Part shown: one piece after another, positions 12,251-24,665 of the stretch
Layout: every line of letters starts with the position of its first letter
Position numbering within the stretch: the stretch's first letter is position 1
NCBI RefSeq assembly: GCF_018991925.1
Contig: NW_024744482.1
Span: forward strand, 166,001 to 230,000
Reading direction: 5' to 3'
DNA from: Homarus americanus
Lineage: Eukaryota > Arthropoda > Malacostraca > Decapoda > Nephropidae
DNA length: 64,000 nucleotides
Translations under genes and position numbers: made by a program
Notes under the pieces: model-generated
Seen by the model: only the letters and a program-made list of their open reading frames with translations
Databases searched by the model: none
Told to the model about the DNA's origin: nothing

Positions 12251-13904
12251 CAAAGGGAGGTAATGAGTAACAGTAAACCAATCACAACAGACCAGGGGGC
12301 TGGGCTAGATAATCTAGGGAAGCCGCGAGGACCAATCACGGCACAGGGAATCTGGGAGGCGGGACTAACCAAGCAGAAACTCCGCCCCATACCGTCACTC
12401 AGCTGGCTGGGGTGCCGTCCCCCTTACATAATATCTTTTATTAATTGCATGCTTCTTTTATCGATGTCATTGTAACTGTCAACAAAAAGAGTAAAAAATA
12501 CAACATGGTTTATACAATTGTATGTTTGTATACATTATATTCCTCGCTGGTGCCGAATTCCCTCTTCCAGTAGTGTTTTACTTTGCTTATGTTACAGGAC
12601 CCTCCTCTCTCCCGCCCTCCCTGAAGGCTCATGCAAGCCCGCCCTCAGGCTGGTCTCCCACGCTCCCCACGGTCGAGCCTCGCGGAAGTGTACGGAGACG
12701 TTCCTGGCTGGCTGGCTGTGTGAAGACGCCAGAGTGTCACGTTTTCGACAGCAGGTTGGCAAGAAGCACGTGTTTCAACAACCGTTCTTCTTGTACAATG
12801 GTTTTTATCCACTTGTCTGTGGAGTCACATACTGGGAAGGCATTAAAAACTTGAGAGTCTTAATTGACATAATTATGACTGGCTAGGATGATGATGAAAT
12901 AAGAATATCACATTCCCTTCATTACAAACTGCTTTTTATGTTTTGTGCTTTGACGATGAGATGGAGAAAAAAAAATGGTGAGGGTGTTGGGAACAGGAGG
13001 AAGGGGCGAGGTGAGGTGGTGAGAGTGGTAGACGAGTACAAAAGTGGGAGTGGCAACAACAATACCTAAGATGGCAACAGGAAGTAAACGGATCATAGGT
13101 TTTTAGTCACTCAGTGCCGCCAGGAGGTTCACGGGGGCGAAGGCCCTTAGTCCCGGATGTCCATCAGGTCTCTCTACGTGTATATTTACCAGTCATGGGG
13201 CCGGAGTGACACTATAACTACCTGTACCACTGTTAAGAAGGTGTCTCATGTGGTGCAACAAGATCACAGAACTGACCTAAAATGTGGACCAATGGACGCC
13301 ATGTCTCAGCCTTCCACCTGGTTACAAGCTGAAGCAGTTCCTCTGCTCTAAGTCCCAGTTGGCTCAAGGCCAATGAAACCTCTTACCCAACAAGTTTATT
13401 TGTAGATGTCTGTACCATTTCGCTGGCTCTCCATGGCAGGTAACCGGTCCCTACTGTGGTCAGAGCTGAGTGATGCCGGTCCTTAGTACTGTGGTCACTG
13501 CTGTCAGACTCTGTACCACCATATAACAACACCTGTGCTGCTCTCTGGATGTGATCATCTTCCTGCATGTCGGACCACCAAGTAATCGCTGGTGGCGTCA
13601 CGCTTATGAGCCAATTAACCGACCCACCGGGTGTAATCGTCTGAGGGAAGGAATGCTGGCCAGGTCATGATGATAAGTATCTAAAAACTAATATAAATAG
13701 CTGTGACGACCATCTACACGAGATCTGTCTTGACGGATACCGGACAGACAGTGGACAAACCAACTCGCTCGTACTATATTTACTAAATACCCGTTACTTT
13801 CTGCCTATCATCGGCATGTTATTAACGAGACTTAACCCGTAATCTTCTCATTGGTCTTTATTCTACCTTATAGACACACGGAAACTTTCCTTTTACACCC
13901 ATTA
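12251..13904. other. low-repeat intron stretch adjoining the grh exon
   Basis: This is mixed-composition unique DNA with overlapping short open frames on both strands at 12.52-12.89 and 13.15-13.60 kb. It contains AACCGGTC (13442-13449), a match to the Grainyhead-family site. No exon is supported. Confidence 0.45.
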
Positions 13905-15175
13905 CTTCTGTTCCTCTCTTCATTGTTTCTCCTATTTGTTGTCTGTCTCACAACCTCATCTTCCATCCTGTCTAACCCTTCCCTTTCTCTCTCTCATCCC
14001 TTCTTTCCCCCCCTCGGTGTCTCCACAATTCTTCCTTCTTACTACCATCATCTTCCTCATTCTATCTCTCTCTGCCAATCCGTCTCTCTCTGCCAATCCG
14101 TCTCTCTCTGCCAATCCGTCTCTCTCTAACAACATCTCCACATTCCTTCTCCTCCCGTACACTCATGGAGAACGAGCCCCCCTCCCCCCCCCACCACTGT
14201 CCTACTTGCATCAGGCCCCACCTCTGGTCGTGCCCCAACCCGCCTGCCTGCCTGCCCGACCTTGAGGCCTCCCCAACACACGCCACACTCCTCCACCAGC
14301 CGATTTTCCTTCACGGACACACCGTTAGTTGAATTCTCCTTTCGTTCTATTTGTGACTCTCTCTCTCTCTCTCTCTCTCTCATGTATCACACTGGGATTT
14401 ATTATCGTCTTCTTCCTTGCTATCGATGTTCGTCTTCATTCTCAGTTTATTATGCTTTTCATAGTTCCTTCTTTTCTGGCATTCATTCCTTCAATAGACT
14501 TCTTTCACTTTTCCTCTCCTACCTGTCATCAACTCCTGCCTATTCTCTCTAACTTCTGCCTTCCTTCCCTCCTTCTTTCCCCCCCTCCCTCCCACATATC
14601 TTTTCTACTGCCTCTGCTCCCCCCTCTCTAACCTATCCCCCCCTCTTCCTCAATCTTTTCCTGGAACAGTGTCTCGTCTGTCCTTCCTTTCCCGCTCCTC
14701 TTCTTCCACCGTCTTCATCTCCTCTTCCATCTCCTGTCTCTCTTTTTTTCTTCTGCGTTTATATTCCTTACTTTATTATCTATAATATGTTCTCCTCTGC
14801 TCTTATTCCTATTTATCATCTTTCCCTATTCTCTTATTGTTTCTTCTCGACCTTTTCTTCCCTGTGTTTCGCTTTCCTTCCTACCCTCTTCCATCTCTTT
14901 CCATCCATAAGCTAATTCCCATTCCTTCCACATTTTCTCCCCTCGCTCCATTTCCTTCTTCCCTCCTACCCAACCTTCCCTTCCCCCCACTGACCCACCC
15001 ACCATCACCCCTTCTCTTCACCCACCATTCTCTTCCTCCCCTCCCCACTACCTCATCTCCCCTCCCCACCCACCAAAACAAGTCCTCCTTTTCTCCCTAC
15101 TCACCACCACTCCTCCCCATCCACTATCCCCCTCCTCCCCGCCCACCACCCCCTTCCCACCCACTTTCCCCATTA
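13905..15175 (+). repeat. polypyrimidine-rich tract (1.3 kb)
   Basis: The plus strand is overwhelmingly C and T. Inside is a 21-bp triplicate (tctctctgccaatccgtc, about 14070-14128). Stop codons all contain purines, so several plus-strand frames stay open without coding meaning. Confidence 0.85.
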
Positions 15176-15255
15176 CTAATCACCGTCACCCTTGAGGTCT
15201 GAGACGTGATCTTAAATACCGCAGGAAATTCGAGCAGGCCATCACCACCCTGAGT

Positions 15256-15352
15256 TAGGACGCCCCCTCACCCCCACTCCGCCCACTCACCCCCACTCCG
15301 CCCACTCACCCCCACTCCGCCCACTCACCCCACACCGCCCACTCACCCCACT
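15256..15352 (+). repeat. 19-bp C-rich minisatellite
   Basis: Four to five copies of cgcccactcacccccactc. Confidence 0.9.
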
Positions 15353-15478
15353 CCCTGGACATAAATTTTTCATAATATCTCTCATAAACTCTTCTTCTGA
15401 GACGACCTCCTCACCTGGCCTTAGATCATCTCTCACACACCTGGAATTAATTTACACCGAGATGTTGGGTACGATTAT

Positions 15479-15545
15479 TCGGATCACGTGAGGATTAGGC
15501 AACCCCGTGTATAGCTTATTTCACCTGATGATTAAAACACTCTAA
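15479..15545 (+). repeat. dispersed relative of the 53.3-kb foldback element
   Basis: The sequence cggatcacgtgaggattagg followed by cttatttcacctgatgattaa aligns with 53274-53333, with one short insertion. It shares the CACGTG and CACCTG hexamers. This suggests an old dispersed repeat family with two members in the window. Confidence 0.6.
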
Positions 15546-15915
15546 TGGTAACCTAACGTATATCTAACCAAACCAAACCAAACCAAGCCAAACCTACTGC
15601 TTCATTATTTCATTTTGTATTGATATTATCCCGCCGCCTCGTCGATATAAACATTAAAACTAAATTCCAATGATGCAAGAACCTCAACCACCATCCAGCG
15701 TCAAAAAAAAAATAAAAAAAAATAAAAATAAAAAAAGACTCGGTGTTTATCTCAATCAAAGACTTACTCGTTACCTGAAGAAAGACTTAAGGTATTTAGC
15801 CCCGGAAACGTATAGGTTGGGGGAGAGCTAGATGTGGATACGTGAGTCTTAATGACTTAATCCATGTGAGATATGAACCTTACATTACCTGACCTCTGAC
15901 CTCCCTTGGATCAAA

Positions 15916-15916
15916 C

Positions 15917-15943
<27 letters not shown>
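15916..15943 (+). repeat. (GA)n microsatellite
   Basis: About 14 GA dinucleotides. Confidence 0.95.
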
Positions 15944-15947
<4 letters not shown>

Positions 15948-16071
15948 CGGCTAGGCGATCGTATGGTTTACACAGCATTTAAGCGGTTATAAGAGCGAGG
16001 TGTAATTTGTACCTTTTTTTTTCCCTTGACCAGTACAACACAGAGAGATGGTGGGAGAGGTAGGGAGGTAG

Positions 16072-16445
16072 GAGGAGGAGGAGGAGGAGAATGGGGATTG
16101 GGGTGCTGTGGAGGAGGAGGAGGAGGATGGGGATTGGGGCACTGTGGAGGAGGAGGAGGAGGATGGAGAGGAGGAGAGAATGGGTGCTGTGGAGGAGGAT
16201 GAGGATTGGGATGCTGTGGAGGAGAAGAGGAGGGATGGGGTGCTGTGGAAGGATGGGTGCTGTGGGAGGAGGGGGAGGATGGGGTGCTGTGGAGGAAGGA
16301 GGATGGGGTGCTGTGTGGAGGAGGAGGAGGATGGGGTGCTGTGGAGGGAAGAGGGGATGGGGTGCTGTGGAGGAGGAGGAGGATGGGGGGTGCTGTGGAG
16401 GAGGAGGAGGATGGGGTGCTGTGGAGGAGGGAGGGGGGAGGAGGT
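16072..16445 (+). repeat. G-rich minisatellite (GGAGGAGGAGGATGGGGTGCTGTG)
   Basis: Units of 24-30 bp differ in the number of GGA triplets. Successive G-runs of 2-4 could form quadruplexes on the plus strand; the grh pre-mRNA would carry the C-rich complement. Confidence 0.88.
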
Positions 16446-16513
16446 GTAATGATGATGGTGGTACGGAAATTCACTATGTTGAGGGTGTGAGAAGATGACT
16501 GTACTATACACAT

Positions 16514-16615
16514 TGTAGGGTGGGCTGGAAGGTGGGCTGGAAGGTGGGTTGGGAGGTGGTTTGGAAGGTGGGTTGGAAGGTGGGTTGAGAGGTGGGTTGG
16601 AAGGTGGGTCGATGT
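16514..16615 (+). repeat. 12-bp G-rich repeat
   Basis: The unit ggtgggttggaa occurs about eight times. Confidence 0.9.
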
Positions 16616-17446
16616 TAAACTACATAATAAACATCGAAGTTATTACTATATCTCTCTAATAACACGATGTAATGGATTGATGGGATATTCGACAGGTAAG
16701 ACTAAGGTGTGTGTGTGTGTGTGTAGAAATCCACACACACACACACACACACACACAAAGTACCGATTATAACCCACTAAAATTCTGTTCGTTTTTATCT
16801 TTTTTTTCTTAAGTCTCTTCATTTTTTTTAAAGATCACCTCAAAGCTCCCGCGATCTGTCTTGCTTCTGTCCTCCTTTCACTTACATCTCGTTTTAACTT
16901 TCACTTTGTCGAAAAAAAACAAAAAAAAAGCAAAAAAAAAAACACACACACATTGCCCCGATCCATAAGCTACCCGTCTTATGTTTTATTACGCAAAAAC
17001 CCCCACAAAAAACAAACACAAAAAGCTAGGTACAGGTGCCGTTTGCCTCACAAACTACTGTCACATCTTTACCTGTTCTCAGTCCATTTTTTTACTTATT
17101 TCCCTTTATATTTTTTTAAACCATTCCTCTTCCTCGCTTCTTTCTTCCCATGACGACGAACGTTCCACAAATGTACGAGAGAATTTAACCCTGAGAGACT
17201 TTATATTCTTAACACATATAGGAAATTAAGTTCTTATACATATATCAATAATAAACAAATAAATATATATCACTGATACTCACAAGAACAAATTATAGAG
17301 GAATATTATCCAAAAAACAATTAATATTATCATTTTTTTCTCTTAATTTCACGACTGATTCATTACCTATCTCAGTTGGGTCTTTCCTCTCCCTATTCAA
17401 AGCACAAATCATAAAATCACTTTCCCATACATCACAGATAAAGAGT

Positions 17447-17705
17447 GGGTAGCTGGGTGGGTTAGGTGGGTGGGTTAGGTGGGTGGGTTAGGTGGGTGGG
17501 TAACTGGTAACTGGGTGGAGTAGGTGGGTGGGGTCGGTGGGTGGGGTAGGTGGGTAGGTAACTGGGTGGGAAAGGTGGGTGGGTAGGTAACTGGGTGGGA
17601 TAGGTGGGTAGGTAACTGGGTGGGATAGGTGGGTAGGTAACTGGGTGGGATAGGTGGGTGGGTAACTGGGTGGGCTAGGTGGGTGGGTGGGTTAGGTGGG
17701 TAGCC
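17447..17705 (+). repeat. G-rich GGGTGGGTAGGT-type minisatellite
   Basis: Units such as taactgggtgggataggtgg repeat across 260 bp, with many GGG runs able to form quadruplexes. Confidence 0.88.
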
Positions 17706-17831
17706 TGGTTAGCTGGGAGAGGGGATGTTTGCCCGGACGGCTAACCTTTGAGAGAAAAAGAGGGATGTACAAGGCTGGTGGGGCTTAGGTCATAAAGTTA
17801 TGGGGTAATATGATGGCTGGAGACGCTATTT

Positions 17832-17876
17832 GCTACTACGACTACTACTACTACGACTACTACTACTACTACTACA
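17832..17876 (+). repeat. (ACT)n-type triplet repeat
   Basis: ACT/ACG triplets over about 45 bp. Confidence 0.9.
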
Positions 17877-17959
17877 TCCCTCTCCCTTATCCCCCCCTTT
17901 CATCCACCCCACACACCCTTTCCCCCTCCATATACCCTTCCCGTTCGTCTGTCATATTA

Positions 17960-18122
17960 GAATAAATACTCCTCACGTTCTTAAGCCATATTATACTAAA
18001 TATTCCTCACGTTCTTTAGCTATGTTATACTATATTCCTCACGTTCTTTAGCTATGTTATACTATATTCCTCACGTTCTTTAGCCATATACTATATATTC
18101 CTCACGTTCTTCACCCATATTA
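17960..18122 (+). repeat. ~33-bp repeat (attcctcacgttctttagcc)
   Basis: Five diverged copies with the shared phrase cctcacgttct. Confidence 0.85.
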
Positions 18123-18345
18123 CGCTATACCTCTCTCACGTTCGTCACTCTCTCTGGGTCGTTCTAACCTCACAGTGAAGACAAACTTTTACAAGACTGG
18201 CCGCCTACTCCTCAGACTCGCTGCTCAAGAATATTGGAATTTCCAGGCAGTACGTCACTCAACTAACGGCGAGTCAGTGTTGCCAATACCGCCTGTGAGG
18301 TTTTTGTTCATTAAATTACGTCTACATATTATCTACTTCGTGTAC

Positions 18346-18720
18346 ATCATCCATACAATGTGTACATACTCTCTATTATGTGTACATCATTCATATTATG
18401 TGTGTATCTTTTGAACAATATGTGTACTCTTTTATGTGTACATACTCCTTGCTAAGTAGACACAGTATATAATGTGTAAATTCTTTTAAGTATGTGTACA
18501 CACTTCAGTATGTTTACACCTTCATACATTCTTAAGTATGTGTACACGTTTTTTAATATATGTACACACTACTATACGTCCAAATTCTTGAGTATGTTTA
18601 CACACACTCAGCTACAAGTAAGCAATTCCTATTTCGTGTAAACTTTCTCAAATATCTGTAAACACTCTATACATACATTAGTCTCTAACATGTGTACATA
18701 CCCTGAACCTACATGTATCA
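18346..18720 (+). repeat. loose tgtgtacat repeat
   Basis: The phrases tgtgtacat and tatgtgtacac recur more than ten times at irregular spacing. A (CA)n run follows at 18729-18760. Confidence 0.7.
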
Positions 18721-18726
18721 CCGTTA

Positions 18727-18763
<37 letters not shown>

Positions 18764-19210
18764 CCGTTACCTTACTTGACACTGTATATTTAGCTTAAAT
18801 AATTTTCTAAAAGTACTTTGTGATTAATTGGAGGTAATTATCTTAAAGTACAAAAGTAATAATTTCCTTTTTAGTAAATAAACAAACTTATATAAAATAA
18901 ACTGCAAAAGAGGGATCAATAAATATGTGTAAAAGTAGCAAAAGTGACAGAGTAAGTATGAAGGCAGTGGCAGCAGCAGTAGTAGAAGCAGAAGCAGATG
19001 TAGTAGCAGCAGCAGTGTGAAGAGAATATCAAACAGCATAGAAACAGCATCAACAGCAGGGAGGAACAATGACGACGACAGCGACAAATGCAGCGGTAGT
19101 ATTATCACCTGAGCTACCTGGTTTTTAACAAACTAAACACACACACACACACCCACACGTTACTCCCCCTCTCGACCCTGCCTCTACCACTGGTTGCTTG
19201 GGTACGTCTC

Positions 19211-19242
19211 CCTCTCTCTCTCTCTCTCTCTTTGTCTGTCCT

Positions 19243-19278
<36 letters not shown>

Positions 19279-19345
19279 TCTGTCCCTCCTTTTCTTTCTG
19301 TCCCTCTCTATCTCTTTGCCTCTCTCTCTCTCACTCTCTCTCTGT
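19211..19345 (+). repeat. (CT)n-rich tract
   Basis: CT dinucleotides are broken by tttgtctgtcc phrases. Confidence 0.9.
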
Positions 19346-19460
19346 TTACTCACGAGAATAAAGTTGCTCTACAGCTGTACCTTTGTCTCTGACTGTGTAG
19401 TGTCAGTCTCCTTATCTGAGTCTGTAAGTTTACATAAAGTTTACATACGGTGAAAGCTTC

Positions 19461-19465
<5 letters not shown>

Positions 19466-19554
<89 letters not shown>

Positions 19555-19571
19555 ACACACACACACACACA
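19466..19571 (+). repeat. compound (GA)n(CA)n microsatellite
   Basis: About 43 GA units run directly into about 10 CA units. Confidence 0.97.
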
Positions 19572-20010
19572 CAATAGGTTAAAGGCCACAAACATGAGGA
19601 CACTGAATGTAAACTGAATTCTCTCCGCCTCGTGTACCCAACCCGTACCTAAGATCCTTGACGTCGACCCTCATAGTAGAAATCCTGTCCCTGGTAAGGA
19701 AACTTGAAGGAAACTACACAGAAGGAAGGGAAAATGGACACGAAAACACGAACAATAAAACAAGACACAAAAACACACACACACAAAAAAAACACGAATG
19801 TATGTCAAGGAAATGTAATGAAGACCCAGGAAGCTGTAAAGTTATCTTGGGTGAGATACGAACCTCTTGGTAATTGATATTGCCTTTTTTTTTTGTAAGA
19901 TAAATGATTCGTTAAAAAAAATGGTGGTTGAAATATTACAGCAAGATGTTTGGTATAAGAGGAGTTAATACAACTATAGTGTGGAGTATTGAGTAATAAA
20001 TAGTGGTCTT

Positions 20011-20240
20011 CTTCCTCTTCCTCCTCCTTTCCCCTTTTTCTTCCTCCTCCTCCTTCCTCCCCCTTCTCCTTCTTTCTCCTCCTCCTCCTTCTTCCTCCTC
20101 TTCTCCTCCTTCTTTCCTCTTATTCTTCCTCCTCCTCCTCTCCTTCTTCCTCCTCCTCCTCTTTCTCCTCCTGTCCCCTGTCCTCCTTCCTCCTCCTCCT
20201 CTCCCTTTCTTCCTCCTCCCTCCATTCTTCCTCTTCCCCC
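20011..20240 (+). repeat. (TCC)n/(CTT)n polypyrimidine tract
   Basis: Almost pure pyrimidine over 230 bp. Confidence 0.92.
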
Positions 20241-21107
20241 CCCTTCCTCCCCCACCTATGACTATGAAAGCCCTTACACCCCCCAGACGCTAATAACAAG
20301 ACCCCTTGACTGCGCCTCTACTTGGTATTCTTCTCTGGATGTGTGAAAGGTGGAACGAGGCGGCAGTGATACCAGACTTGTATCAATCATGCGGTAAGTC
20401 TTTGCTACTGGCACCTAACCTCAATGTTCTTCACCTAACTTAGAGAATATATCATTGAGTTTTCACAGCCATTTAGTCGCTTCGAGTAACAGTAGAGGGT
20501 AGAACTGAACCTTGTGGAACTCCAACTTTTCACCTGTGATATTGTGTGTGTGTGTGTGTGTGTGTCAGCCTCACCAGCAACTGCAGGACGCTCTGACGGG
20601 ATCTCTATACCAAGGTGAGTGAGTCTTCCTCGGAGTGTTTACCTGTCAGAACTAACCTGTCGTACTGTATGATATTTTCCGGCAGGTGTTTTGATATTGT
20701 GTTGACGTCATTATAATGGGTGTTCGCAAGTCATGTTCTGGTGGTGGTGGTTGTTGATTTATTGGTGAACTATATAATGAGACTGTGATGAACATTAACG
20801 TATATATAGTGTTATAAGACTGTTATATTGATTTTCATATTAAGAGACCGAGTGAACCACGTTTATCTTATAGCGTTGATATAGTAAGCATTGTACACTA
20901 TAATATTTTATTTCGCTGTGCTAATATAATATGTAGGGTATATTAATTACATAACGAAAATATATTAAATTCACTATATTTATTCCGCAATTTACACACC
21001 TACGGAAGTATAGATCAACTCATTTCTCGATTTATTATTTTTTTTTTTACATACAAAGGTTAGAGGCAAAACAGGGCAGGAATTTTCACAAATAAAGTAT
21101 TAAATGT

Positions 21108-21192
21108 CAAGTGTATACCCTCAGTGCGAACCAGAGGCCTATAAAGAAAAGAAGTCAAACGAGTCTTGTACCCACTCGGCCACAACAGTAGA
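21108..21192 (-). mobile_element. tRNA-derived SINE head or tRNA pseudogene
   Basis: On the minus strand an A-box-like TGGCCGAGTGG (21172-21182) is followed about 40 bp later by a B-box-like GGTTCGCACTG (21122-21132). This is the internal RNA polymerase III promoter arrangement of Leu/Ser-type tRNAs. The stems do not look intact, so a SINE head or a degraded tRNA is likelier than a functional gene. Confidence 0.45.
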
Positions 21193-21460
21193 TACAGTCA
21201 CACTTAATCCAGTACAGTATATGGGTGAGAATTACTGTATGCAACGTCTTGTGTTTGCGTTGTCAGGGCCCCCTGGTGTGTGAGTTGTCAGTGGATTATC
21301 ATTATTTACGATTCTAATAAAACTTTAAAAAAAATCCCCCACTTATTCAGCTCCTTTGGATAAACACAGTTCGTGGAAGTACTGTAACAGGTAGGATTTT
21401 TTGGGGGGGCGTGGTTTCAAGTGTTATTTTGGTTTCTAAATGAGGTACAGAAACCAGCAA

Positions 21461-21582
21461 TGCTTACCACTAGTTCTCATGGGTTTCAAAACGAGGACAT
21501 AAACCCATTAATGTTTACCACTAGTTCTCATGGGTTTCAAAACGAGGACATAAACCCATTAATGTTTACTAGAGGTTCTCAT
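21461..21582 (+). repeat. 51-bp tandem duplication
   Basis: Copies start at 21461, 21512 and 21563 (the last partial). Each contains gggtttcaaaacgaggacat followed by aaaccc, a short inverted repeat (GGGTTT/AAACCC). A more diverged copy lies just upstream. Confidence 0.9.
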
Positions 21583-21673
21583 GAACTGATTGAGCTTCAG
21601 GGCATGAATGTAGCAAGCCGCTGTGCCACGTCTAGTGAAAGCTCGGTAAACTAGCACATAAGAGAGGGGGCAG

Positions 21674-21811
<138 letters not shown>

Positions 21812-23225
21812 AAGCTGTGATTCCATTAGCCGTCGAGGAAAACGGGTGGGACTGAGAGAAGCTTAAGGACGAGAAGAGCTGAGAGGAATTGAGAGGAAAT
21901 GAGAGAAGCTGAGAGACGAGAAGAGCAGAGAGTAGCTGAGAGGAGATAAGAAGAGCTGAGATGGATTTAAGCTACTCTTTGAGCAGTATTATGAGACAAA
22001 GACTAAAAAAACAAAACACACAAGTGACCGGCCGACCACTTTTTACCATGAGGCGATAAAGGTAATGTTATTAGGTTATGTTACTTAAGGAGAGGTCGAC
22101 TGACACCATCACTTATCTCAGGTAGCAAATTGTTTACTTAAAGGACACTACATATAATACATACATACATACATACATACATACATACATACATAAAACA
22201 ATACGCAAGCTCAATTTGGTCTCACAACTCTTCCTATTTATTCTCAGAGACCAATATACAGTAAGGGTCTTTGCTGCAGCTACATGCTCACTGTTTGAGG
22301 TATGAACTACAGTATCTTCGTCTGGTCTGCAACTCCACAGCAACACAGGAAAGATAAACATGTCAGATCTATACTGGATACAACTTATTTGATCGAAAAA
22401 TACAAAAATAAATTGTGAGATTAACTTGACTCACTTCTATTCTGTTTAGTAAATCAACGACCACAAAAATGTACAAACTACCCGACTTAGTAACTGCTTA
22501 TCCCTAATGACTAATATTCTACTTCTTCTCCTCTGGCAGAACGAATATCATAGATGAGTATCGAGCGTAACTGTGAACCTCTCCCCCCTCCCCCCGCGTG
22601 TCTTTGTTTGTAAGACTCCCAGCAAGTGATTGACGTGGGTATATTTTGAACAAATATAATTTTACGGCTCATTAGCACCGGTGCTGAAAGTGCAAGAACG
22701 TAGTTAGTGCTGATGAGTAAGCAGAATAGCCAGGCTGAACTTAACACAATATTAGGAAATCAGCACCGGCGAGAAAATGTGACAACCAGTCAACAAAAAC
22801 TCTGCTGACTTAATTGGGGCATTGCACTGCCTTGCCCTGTGCAGGTGACAGCTTGCTTTTAGAAAATGATCGTGGTCTTCCCATTCTTTTACGTTTTTAA
22901 TTGTTTAGTTCTTATTGGTTGAGGAAGATAAGGCTCTCATGTGTCCGTGTGTTAGTTGAGGCACCAGAGGCAGCAGACTTTTCTAGACTCACTGGTGCAT
23001 GTTCCTTACGGCGATTAATTAAAAAGATAGATTCCAAAGAATTTCGGTAACGGAGCAAAAAATGTCACATCACATCTCAGCGAGAGATCAGCCAGGATGA
23101 TAGCTCTAACCCGTGAATCCACCAAAGACGAAAATTCAGCATTAAAAGTAAACAAGGTTCGCTTCTACTGACACTTGGCGGAGATGACCTTGATTCCCTG
23201 ACCAAAACATCCCAGCAACCGCAAC

Positions 23226-23332
23226 ATGGGACTCGTTATCTATGTGCAGGTGAACGTGGACGGCAACAAGACAACATTTCTGCGGACGACGGCCAGTTTT
23301 TCTTGTGGATCAACGCTGTACGCTGCGGAGAG
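23226..23332 (+). CDS. weak candidate exon in a low-repeat island
   Basis: From an ATG, 35 codons read MGLVIYVQVNVDGNKTT, then FLRTTASFSCGSTLYAAE, ending GAGAG|GTGAGG, a good donor. The surrounding 23.2-23.9 kb is unusually free of simple repeats and is open in several frames on both strands. No family is recognised. It could equally be an old mobile-element fragment. Confidence 0.18.
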
Positions 23333-24599
23333 GTGAGGTTATCCGAGGTTCTCCACAAACCTGCAGTGATTCGCTGCTTGCTAAAGGCGTCGCCCTCACC
23401 GTGCTCAGGGAGGCTGCTCTCTGGTATGACCAATGGATTAACGTAATCCATCTCGTTGCGCTTATATGTGCCAAGGAACGACGTTCGTTTCGATCTTTCA
23501 TAGGACATAATCCAAGATGTTATCTCTAGCTAGACGCCTTTATAGTCTCTTCAGTGACTCTTAAGAGGAAGAGAATCACCGACGGAATAGAGCAACTATT
23601 CACAAGAGGGAAGAAAGTCAAGCGAGTACAACAAGAAATTTCTACACCATTTGAAAAACACTTTTAAACATCTGAGCAAAACGATGGACAGATGACGAGG
23701 TTCACCAACCCAAGTCCAATTAAGTGGCAGAAAATGTTTGCATCTGGTGATTGATGTATGGCATATCATACGTTTTATGGCCTCACAAGAGTTGTCTCTG
23801 GGACGGGTAGGAACGCGAGTCTGGTGGTGGCCATCATGAAGTCTCCTCAACACACCTCATGGAGAAAAAAAAAACAGCAATAAAAATAAGAGACCAGGAG
23901 AGACAAAGAGGGAGACAGGTCAACACCTAGTGGGACGCCGCTTCTCATCATTTAGCTAATTGGCCGTATTTCATTTTTCCTGACATCTAGAATTTTTTGC
24001 CAACGGTGTTAATTGCTACAATTATGTGCTATTATGCTAAACGATTTTTAAACGCATAGAATACTCTTCGTGGTTCTCTGTAATGACTCAATAAATGACG
24101 TCCACATTATGTTTTTGTGTATTTTAAGTTGTAGTATTACGTAACTTACACACTGATAATTATACCCTGTCTATAATGTATATATAAAGAGAGATGAGAA
24201 TGTTATAATAATTTACGGTGTTTTTTTGAAGTACTTGACGAAAAACTCACAATTTTTAATATATTTTTACTGTCACTACCAAACTCGTCTCGGTGTGGTT
24301 GAGTGCTTATGTAAATGTCTGTAGGTACATTACATCTTTCTCTGCTGTGTTGATGGAGGCTCAGGGGTGTCCTCTCTCTCTCTCATTGGAGGGAAGGGAG
24401 GCGGGTACTGGTGGATTGTGGCTTGTGTTTGGAGAGGGAAATGGGAAGAAAATTACGATAAATGGTGCAATTGGTAAATCAAGGGAAGTGGTTGAGGTGG
24501 TGGTAGTGGGTAGTAGTTGTAGGTATTGGTCGTGGTTAGTGGTCGTTGAACGCATGTAGTAGTGGTAGTTGAAATGGGAAGCGTTGACTAGTGGGTCTG

Positions 24600-24665
24600 A
24601 ATATTGGTGGTAGTAGTGGTGGTGATAGTACTGGTGGTGGTGGTGGTGGTAATAATAGTATTGAT
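24600..24665 (+). repeat. (GGT)n-rich tract
   Basis: GGT/AGT triplets. A similar tract lies at 40505-40690. Confidence 0.85.

Noticed and set aside
11884..12270. Plus-strand open frames of about 125 codons overlapping the grh linker exon
   Set aside because: They are antisense shadows of a GC-rich coding exon; the minus strand has the family match and splice sites.
15968..16513. Long Pro/Ser-rich (minus) and Gly/Arg-rich (plus) frames
   Set aside because: These are products of the GGAGGAGGATGGGG minisatellite.
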